In this document: positions 22,646 through 28,601 of the stretch, in pieces | Layout: each line of letters opens with the position of its first letter | Position numbering within the stretch: position 1 is the stretch's first letter | Assembly: GCA_964370305.1 (NCBI GenBank) | Contig: CAYJIU010000016.1 | Span: 1 to 28,601, forward strand | DNA length: 28,601 nt | Direction: 5' to 3' | Source of the DNA: CAYJAD01 sp964370305 | GTDB lineage: Bacteria > Desulfobacterota > Desulfovibrionia > Desulfovibrionales > Desulfovibrionaceae | Translations under genes and position numbers: made by a program | Notes under the pieces: generated by a model | Seen by the model: only the letters and a program-made list of their open reading frames with translations | What the model was told of the DNA's origin: nothing | The model's database searches: none

Positions 22646-23887
22646 TTATTTTGTAAGTAATATCTGAACAAGCTCAGCCATTTTATAACTTTCTTGCTTG
22701 CCAGTATCCATATCTTTTACTGTTACACTTTCATTTTTACATTCATCTTCACCCAAAATAAGTACAAAACGGGCTTTTGATTTATCCGCCTGACGCATTT
22801 GGCTCTTAAAACTCCCACCATTATGGCACAAATCACCACTTAGGCCTTGCTTGCGCAAATGTAAACCAAGCTCAAAAGCGGCTTGCAAGGCCACCTCGCC
22901 CATATGAATTATATAAAATAAAGGACGATAATCTTGCACGTCTGGCATAAGCATGGCAACACGCTCCATGCCGCAAGCAAAACCGAGCCCCGGCACATCC
23001 GGCCCACCCAATTGCTTAACTAAGCCATCATAACGCCCGCCACCGGCAATGGAAGATTGTGCCCCCACAGCCTTTGAAACCACTTCAAATGTAGTACGTG
23101 AATAATAGTCAAGCCCGCGTACTAAGCGTGAATTGCGTACATAATCAAGACCTGACTTGGTCAATAAATTAAGAACTACGTCATAATGCTTGGCACACTC
23201 AGGGCAAACATTTTCATCAATTTGTGGAGAGTTTTCGGTTAAAGCCTTACATGTTGGAACTTTACAATCAAGAACCCTCAATGGATTTGTATCAATTCGC
23301 CTTTGGCAATCAGCACATAGACTAGCCACATCCAACTTGTGCAAATACTGAGACAGCAACTTGCGGTATTGCGGTCTACATTGAGCACACCCTAGAGTGT
23401 TTATTTGCAATTCTGTAGCATTAATTTGTAGCTCTGCAAAAAATTGCATAAGCATAACAATTAGTTCTGCATCTGTATGCGCGGAGCTTGAGCCAAGACA
23501 CTCACAATTTAATTGGTGAAATTGACGCATGCGGCCCTTTTGCGGACGCTCATAACGGAACATGGGCCCATAGGTAAAGTACTTACTTACGCTATCGGGG
23601 TTAACCTTAGCCTGAATATATGAGCGCATAACTCCAGCTGTAGCCTCAGGACGCAAGGTTAAAGAACGATCCTTGCGGTCAGCAAAGGTATACATTTCTT
23701 TTTGTACAACATCGGTTTCTGTACCAATGGAGCGGCAAAAAAGTTCAGTATGCTCCATAATGGGGGTGCGTAACTCCGCATAGCCAAAACGGGCAAAAAC
23801 ATCTCTAGCTGTATTTTCCATGCGTGTATACACATGGCTTTGTGGGGGAAAAATATCAGCAAAACCCTTAATACTTTGAATACTCAT
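22646..23887 (-). CDS. hisS: Histidine-tRNA ligase
   Basis: This class II synthetase of about 413 residues has the N-terminal IKGFADIFPP, TLRPEATAGVMRSY, motif 2 RYERPQKGRMRQFHQLNCE, the histidine-A motif RGLDYYSRTTFEV, and SIAGGGRYDGL. The C-terminal anticodon domain is present. A cysteine-rich insertion at about 195-260 has four CxxC or similar pairs (CAQC, CADC, CKVPTC, CPEC) and may bind zinc. I chose the ATG at 23887 behind GGA; an ATG at 23890 is adjacent, and the TTG further up at 23905 is unlikely. It lies between purF and aspS. Confidence 0.95.
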   Translation of the reverse strand: MSIQSIKGFADIFPPQSHVYTRMENTARDVFARFGYAELRTPIMEHTELFCRSIGTETDVVQKEMYTFADRKDRSLTLRPEATAGVMRSYIQAKVNPDSVSKYFTYGPMFRYERPQKGRMRQFHQLNCECLGSSSAHTDAELIVMLMQFFAELQINATELQINTLGCAQCRPQYRKLLSQYLHKLDVASLCADCQRRIDTNPLRVLDCKVPTCKALTENSPQIDENVCPECAKHYDVVLNLLTKSGLDYVRNSRLVRGLDYYSRTTFEVVSKAVGAQSSIAGGGRYDGLVKQLGGPDVPGLGFACGMERVAMLMPDVQDYRPLFYIIHMGEVALQAAFELGLHLRKQGLSGDLCHNGGSFKSQMRQADKSKARFVLILGEDECKNESVTVKDMDTGKQESYKMAELVQILLTK

Positions 23888-23913
23888 CATTACATCCGAA
23901 AACAAAAATTAGC

Positions 23914-25308
23914 CTAACAACCACAACCAGCTGCTGTTGCCGCCGCACAAGGTACAGGGTAGTCGCCAGTAAAGCAAGCAGTACAGTAATGATTTTCGTG
24001 ATTAACCGAACGCAACAGGCCTTCAATGGACAAATAATGTAAGGAGTCCACATCCAATATACGCTTAATTTCTTCTAAACTATGTTGGGTTGCAATAAGC
24101 TCACCCCTAGATGAAAAATTAATTCCATAAAAACAAGGAAAGCGCACCGGGGGTGATGCAATGCGTATATGCACTTCCTTTGCTCCAAGCTCCCGTAATT
24201 TCTTAACCCTTGTCATCATGGTGGTACCGCGCACTATGGAGTCATCTACAATACAAATGCGCTTGCCCTTAATCATGGGTAAAACAGGATTAATTTTCAT
24301 CCTCACCCCAAAATTACGCATACTTTGAGTAGGTTGAATAAATGTTCGGCCTACATAGTGGTTACGAATCATAGCATGCTCATACGGCAACTCCGCGCAC
24401 TGGGCAAAACCCACCGCCGGATATACTCCAGAGTCAGGAAAAGGCATTACAAAATCAACATCAGGAGTGGACTCATAAGCAAGCTGCCACCCCATACGCT
24501 TGCGACAAAGATAAACTTGTTCATCAAATATAAAAGAATCCGGACGGGCAAAATACACCAGTTCAAAAATGCATTGTTTTGGGTGCTTAGGCTTAGGTTG
24601 ATTATCTCCCATAATGCTTTGACTTGTAACCTGCCCACTATGCACTATAACCATTTCTCCTGGCTCAACAGAACGAATATAATCAGCCTCCAGCAAGTCA
24701 AGGGCACAGGTTTCAGAAGCAAAAATAATGCTATCGTCAAGCTTTCCCATACACAAAGGGTGAAAACCGTGTGGATCGCGAATGGCTATCATTTTGTCAC
24801 CCACAAGCACAAGCAAGCAATATGCCCCACGCACTTCAGCACAAACGCTTTTTAAGGCATCCTCTAGGCTCATGCTTCGCATAGCCCGTACCAATAAATG
24901 TACAAAAACTTCAGAGTCAATACTCGTATGGAAAATAGCTCCACGATCCTCTAAATTTGAGCGTAACTCCTTGGTATTTACAAGATTACCATTATGCGCA
25001 AGGGCAATCTCAAGGTCGCGAAAACGGGCCACAAAAGGCTGTGAATTGCGCAAGTGCGAAGCTCCGGTGGTAGAATAGCGCACATGCCCTATGGCTATAT
25101 CACCCTTAAGGTGCATAAAGCTTTCTTCGGAAAAAATATCCGGCACAAGCCCCATGCCACGGTGCTCATGCAACTGCTCACCACACCAAGTTACTATGCC
25201 GGCACTTTCTTGCCCACGGTGCTGTTGCGCATATAACCCAAAATAAGCCATGCGCGCAGCTTCTTCATGCTTGGTAATTCCCAAAAGACCACATTCGTGA
25301 CGAATCAT
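23914..25308 (-). CDS. purF: Amidophosphoribosyltransferase
   Basis: PurF makes 5-phosphoribosylamine from PRPP and glutamine, the first step of de novo purine synthesis. The 464-residue protein has a five-residue propeptide before the nucleophile Cys6 (MIRHE-CGLLGI). The PRPP loop is CIVDDSIVRGTT (352-363). Cys246, Cys392, Cys442 and Cys445 match the four [4Fe-4S] ligands of the Bacillus-type enzyme, in which the cluster makes the protein oxygen-sensitive. AGGTG precedes the ATG. It starts eight bases after the lipoprotein gene. The C-terminus is rich in Ala, Gly and Cys (ending GCGC), which is unusual. Confidence 0.96.
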   Translation of the reverse strand: MIRHECGLLGITKHEEAARMAYFGLYAQQHRGQESAGIVTWCGEQLHEHRGMGLVPDIFSEESFMHLKGDIAIGHVRYSTTGASHLRNSQPFVARFRDLEIALAHNGNLVNTKELRSNLEDRGAIFHTSIDSEVFVHLLVRAMRSMSLEDALKSVCAEVRGAYCLLVLVGDKMIAIRDPHGFHPLCMGKLDDSIIFASETCALDLLEADYIRSVEPGEMVIVHSGQVTSQSIMGDNQPKPKHPKQCIFELVYFARPDSFIFDEQVYLCRKRMGWQLAYESTPDVDFVMPFPDSGVYPAVGFAQCAELPYEHAMIRNHYVGRTFIQPTQSMRNFGVRMKINPVLPMIKGKRICIVDDSIVRGTTMMTRVKKLRELGAKEVHIRIASPPVRFPCFYGINFSSRGELIATQHSLEEIKRILDVDSLHYLSIEGLLRSVNHENHYCTACFTGDYPVPCAAATAAGCGC

Positions 25309-25316
25309 TGCTGCAC

Positions 25317-26123
25317 CTATTTATTTTTCATTAAGTTATCTAAAAATGCAATACGATTTTCTACTGCCAATACATTGGGATAAAGCTCTTTTGCTTGCTC
25401 AAAAAACTTATGAGCTTCTTCAAATTTTTCTTGTTGCTCAGCTATATCACCAAGCAAAAATGCAGCCTTACCCCGCGTGTCCGCGTATGTTTCCAAATCA
25501 AGCACCTGCAAAGCAAGGTCAGAAGCTTCTTGCAAGGCTCCGCGTCCAGCCTTAAGGTCTGCGAGCTCATAAAGGCAAATGGCACTATCCTCAGCAGAAA
25601 TTTCCAAACCAAGACAGTTATATAGAGAGTTTTCAGCAGATTCAAACTGCCCGGTGTGTAAATATATTTCAACCACCCTACGCGTAGCAGCAAAAACCTC
25701 TTCTGTGCTTAAGTTGTCAATGCTAAGGTAAACATTCCACATATCTGTAGCGGCGTCATAGTCATTGCCATCTTCTAGCAATTGGGTCAAGCCAAGCAGC
25801 ACTACCTTTTTCTTGGCATTATCATCTAAAAACTCTTGCAACATGTTATCATAGTAAAGACGCATAACACTATAGTGTGTCCCTGCGTGTTCACCAGTAA
25901 TTATAAGTGCTTGCCAAGCTTCCCAGCGTTTTTCAATATCATCTACATTATTTAAATATCTCTCAAGTAGACGCTCAGCATAAAACCATTCTCTGGACTC
26001 CATGGCTTCCTTGGCTAAGCTTAGGTCATCCTGCGCTGTGGGCTCATTACTACATGCAAGGCCAGAAAATAATAAGGTGAATACAATTAAGCACCTTAAA
26101 AACATGCCATTTTTCATTAACAT
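25317..26123 (-). CDS. TPR lipoprotein downstream of gyrA
   Basis: With the start at 26123 the protein has 268 residues. A hydrophobic N-terminus ends in FSGLAC, where the Cys is a probable lipidation site although the position three before it is Gly rather than the usual Leu. Helical repeats of TPR type follow throughout (for example AKEAMESREWFYAERLLERYL and AFLLGDIAEQQEKFEEAHKFFEQAKELYP near the C-terminus). It is probably a membrane scaffold facing the periplasm. The frame is open upstream to 26174 inside gyrA, but the ATGs at 26123 and 26117, just past the gyrA stop, fit better. The gene sits between gyrA and purF. Confidence 0.82.
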   Translation of the reverse strand: MLMKNGMFLRCLIVFTLLFSGLACSNEPTAQDDLSLAKEAMESREWFYAERLLERYLNNVDDIEKRWEAWQALIITGEHAGTHYSVMRLYYDNMLQEFLDDNAKKKVVLLGLTQLLEDGNDYDAATDMWNVYLSIDNLSTEEVFAATRRVVEIYLHTGQFESAENSLYNCLGLEISAEDSAICLYELADLKAGRGALQEASDLALQVLDLETYADTRGKAAFLLGDIAEQQEKFEEAHKFFEQAKELYPNVLAVENRIAFLDNLMKNK

Positions 26124-26124
26124 C

Positions 26125-28587
26125 TTAATCTTCGCCGTCGTCATCATGTATCTGCGCACTTTGTCCGCCTTCATCTACGCGGTCAAAGCCCACAACCCTT
26201 GCACCTTCATCAAGGCGTACCAGCATAACTCCCATGGTGGCCCGCCCCTTACTGCGCACATCCTCAACACCTATGCGTACGATTTTATTAGCAGAAGTAA
26301 GCAAGACCAAGCCATCTTCATCATGCACCGGCATAGCACCCACCACATGACCAGTCTTTGGCGAAACCTTAAAGTTAATAATACCCTTTCCGCCACGCGA
26401 TTGTAGACGGTAGAGCTCAACACTGGTGCGCTTGCCATATCCATTAGTGGAAATTGACATAATTTCGGTGGTTTGATCATCGGGCTTGAGGATTACACAT
26501 GCCACAACCACGTCCTCGCGGCGCAAAGCAACACCCTTAACACCGGTGGCTGTACGCCCCATGGGCCGCACATCCATGCATGAAAAACGAATGGCAAAAC
26601 CATGCGCAGTGGCTAAGGCAATATGGCTATCTTCACGCACCGGCCGTACCACAACTAACTCATCATCATCACGCAGACCAACCGCCATAAGGCCAGTCTT
26701 ACGACACTTTGCATAAAGCGATGCCGAAGAACGCTTGACCATACCCCTACGAGTAACAAATAAGAAATATTTATCCTCAGAAAACTCACGCACTGCAAGT
26801 ACTGTGGTTACCCACTCATTTTCTTCAAGCGGTAAAAGGTTTGCTATATGCATACCCTTGGCCGTGCGACTGCCCTCCGGTATTTGATGTACCTTAAGTT
26901 GATGCATGCGCCCCTTGTTGGTAAACAACAATAAATATTGATGATTTGTCGTGGTCAAAAACTCTTGTACATAATCATCCTCAGACGTATTTAGTGCTGC
27001 AATACCCTTACCCCCCCTGCGCTGCTGTTGGTAGTTATCAAGGGTAGTACGCTTCATATAACCACGCCGCGAAAGGGTAATAACCACCTCTTCATCCGGT
27101 ATTAAATCTTCAATATCAATACCTACGAGTTCATCGGTTAAAACTTCTGTACGACGCTTGGTGGCAAAGGTGTCACGAATGTGGACAATTTCATCATGCA
27201 TAACCCCGCGCAACACTTCAATATTACCTAAAATAGACTTATAATATTCTATTTTTTCAAGTATTTCCTTATATTCAGCCAAGAGTTCTTCGCGCTGTAA
27301 ACCAGTAAGCCTTTGCAGGCGCATATCCAAGATAGCTTTAGCTTGAGCTTCACTTAGGCTAAAACGCTCCATCAAGCGGTTACGAGCTTCTTCTGGTGTA
27401 TTAGAAGCACGAATCAAAGCTACAATTTCATCAATATTATCAAGGGCTATGCGTAAACCTTCTAAAATATGCGCCCTAGCTTCAGCCTTACCCAAATCAA
27501 AGCGGGTACGCCTTATGATTACATCTCTTCTATGCTCAAGAAAGCAACGCAAAGCGGTTTTTAGGTTGAGGAGTTGCGGTCTATTATCCACAACCGCAAG
27601 CATATTTATACCAAAACTACTTTCAAGAGGGGTAAATTTATAAAGAGAATTAATAACAATATCAGGGATTATGCCGCGTTTTAACTCCACAACGATGCGT
27701 ATGCCCTTACGGTCGGACTCATCGCGCAAGTCCGCAATGCCATCAATTTTACGCTCATGTACAAGGGCGGCAATTTTCTCTACCAAGCTCGATTTATTCA
27801 AACCATAGGGAATTTCTTTTATTATGATGGATTGTAAGCCTTTTTTGCGCTCTTCAATCTCCACTCGCCCACGCATTTTTACAGTGCCGCGGCCAGTATG
27901 ATATGCATCATAAAGCCCTTGACCAGCATATACAAAACCAAAAGTTGGAAAGTCAGGCCCTTTCACAAATTCCATTAAGTCCTGCACACTGCAATCACTA
28001 TTAGCTAGCAAATGCAAAAGTGCTTCACAAAGTTCACCTAAGTTGTGCGGGGGAATGTTGGTTGCCATACCTACAGCAATACCAGAGGAGCCATTTAACA
28101 ATAAGTTTGGCACCTTTGTAGGCAAAACAGAAGGTTCTTCCAATGTATTGTCATAGTTGGGGCGAAAATCAACAGTTTCTTTATCAAGATCTGCCAAAAA
28201 TTCACCAGCAAGACGCGACATACGCGCTTCGGTGTAACGCATGGCCGCTGCGGCATCACCATCAATAGAGCCAAAGTTACCTTGCCCATCAATGAGCGGA
28301 TTACGCATAGAAAACTCTTGCGCCATACGCACTAGGGCATCATACACGGCTGAATCACCATGCGGGTGGTATTTACCAATTACATCACCGACAATACGCG
28401 CGCTCTTTTTATGCGGACGATTGTAAGTATTGCTTAGCTCCGACTGGGCAAACAAAATACGCCTGTGTACAGGCTTTAAACCATCCCTAGCATCAGGTAT
28501 GGCACGCCCGATTATTACTGATAAAGAATATTCAAGATACGATTTACGCATCTCCTGCTCAATACTAATTTTTGCTTGCTCAGACAC
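26125..28587 (-). CDS. gyrA: DNA gyrase subunit A
   Basis: GyrA is the breakage-reunion subunit of gyrase, which adds negative supercoils with GyrB. The 820-residue protein has the winged-helix domain with active-site Tyr118 (AAMRYTEARM), the tower and coiled coil, and a six-bladed C-terminal domain containing the GyrA box QQRRGGKG. The quinolone pocket has Ser79 and Asp83 (HPHGDSAVYDA), the usual sensitive type. A GTG start at 28587 is preceded by GAGG. An acidic tail ends the protein (HDDDGED). It is complete, and it heads the minus-strand string; gyrB is probably just off the right edge. Confidence 0.97.
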   Translation of the reverse strand: MSEQAKISIEQEMRKSYLEYSLSVIIGRAIPDARDGLKPVHRRILFAQSELSNTYNRPHKKSARIVGDVIGKYHPHGDSAVYDALVRMAQEFSMRNPLIDGQGNFGSIDGDAAAAMRYTEARMSRLAGEFLADLDKETVDFRPNYDNTLEEPSVLPTKVPNLLLNGSSGIAVGMATNIPPHNLGELCEALLHLLANSDCSVQDLMEFVKGPDFPTFGFVYAGQGLYDAYHTGRGTVKMRGRVEIEERKKGLQSIIIKEIPYGLNKSSLVEKIAALVHERKIDGIADLRDESDRKGIRIVVELKRGIIPDIVINSLYKFTPLESSFGINMLAVVDNRPQLLNLKTALRCFLEHRRDVIIRRTRFDLGKAEARAHILEGLRIALDNIDEIVALIRASNTPEEARNRLMERFSLSEAQAKAILDMRLQRLTGLQREELLAEYKEILEKIEYYKSILGNIEVLRGVMHDEIVHIRDTFATKRRTEVLTDELVGIDIEDLIPDEEVVITLSRRGYMKRTTLDNYQQQRRGGKGIAALNTSEDDYVQEFLTTTNHQYLLLFTNKGRMHQLKVHQIPEGSRTAKGMHIANLLPLEENEWVTTVLAVREFSEDKYFLFVTRRGMVKRSSASLYAKCRKTGLMAVGLRDDDELVVVRPVREDSHIALATAHGFAIRFSCMDVRPMGRTATGVKGVALRREDVVVACVILKPDDQTTEIMSISTNGYGKRTSVELYRLQSRGGKGIINFKVSPKTGHVVGAMPVHDEDGLVLLTSANKIVRIGVEDVRSKGRATMGVMLVRLDEGARVVGFDRVDEGGQSAQIHDDDGED

Positions 28588-28601
28588 TTAGGCCTCACTT
28601 T

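Noticed and set aside
24325..24855. 176-codon plus-strand frame opposite purF
   Set aside because: It is entirely antisense to a well-supported purF with all catalytic and cluster residues, and its product shows no protein-like motif.
27584..27592. Perfect DnaA box TTATCCACA inside gyrA
   Set aside because: It is a single site within conserved coding sequence (VVDNRPQ) with no cluster of boxes or AT-rich unwinding region nearby, so it is not evidence for an origin here.
26125..28587. Possible quinolone-resistance substitution in gyrA
   Set aside because: The positions that usually change are Ser79 and Asp83, the ordinary sensitive residues.
1..28601. CRISPR arrays, tRNA genes, insertion sequences, prophage or toxin-antitoxin genes
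   Set aside because: None was seen by eye: there are no regularly spaced repeats, no tRNA T-arm or acceptor patterns, no transposase motifs and no small toxin-antitoxin pairs.

Overview
The window looks like chromosomal DNA of a sulfate-reducing Desulfovibrionaceae bacterium (Desulfovibrio in the broad sense), from a fairly AT-rich lineage. The evidence is a desulfoferrodoxin-rubredoxin pair with every iron ligand in place, a def-fmt-DUF116-rsmB gene string, a gyrA-lipoprotein-purF string, and Soj/Spo0J-type parA and parB with parS-like sites. The genus call is inference from gene content and order. No rRNA, tRNA, CRISPR array, transposase or phage gene was seen.

Left part (1-5396): a repeat fragment at the left edge, then the minus-strand superoxide reductase operon (rbo-rub) with a good intrinsic terminator. 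A secreted phosphodiester-glycosidase-like protein follows, then metF on the plus strand. A minus-strand trio encodes a TPR lipoprotein, an EamA transporter and a membrane-anchored lytic transglycosylase.

Middle part (5397-14434): a small unknown gene with a near-consensus promoter converges with a WbaP-like sugar-phosphate transferase. A polar amino acid ABC importer follows in the order binding protein, permease, ATPase, permease. The uracil-DNA glycosylase gene is coupled to the last permease through an ATGA overlap. Next come an NlpC/P60 lipoprotein, a MerR-type HTH protein with a coiled coil, a gene-free stretch of about 500 bases holding a diverged tandem repeat, and a periplasmic DsbA-like protein.

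Right part (14723-28587): parA and parB lie on the plus strand, with a small cysteine-rich gene between them on the opposite strand. Three parS-like palindromes lie in the window: downstream of metF, just before parA, and just after parB. From the right edge a nine-gene, tightly packed minus-strand string runs gyrA, TPR lipoprotein, purF, hisS, aspS, def, fmt, DUF116, rsmB. It combines DNA topology, purine synthesis, tRNA charging, N-formyl-methionine chemistry and rRNA methylation. In Desulfovibrio gyrA commonly sits beside dnaA/gyrB, so the replication origin probably lies just beyond the right edge.

The least explained content is intergenic. Sequence blocks are shared among positions 1-60, 2774-2814, 5256-5286 and the tandem units at 13270-13560. 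An identical 15-base palindromic word also lies upstream of two cell-envelope genes. I saw no gene set that amounts to a clearly new defence or metabolic system; the repeat family and the parABS layout are the most promising leads.
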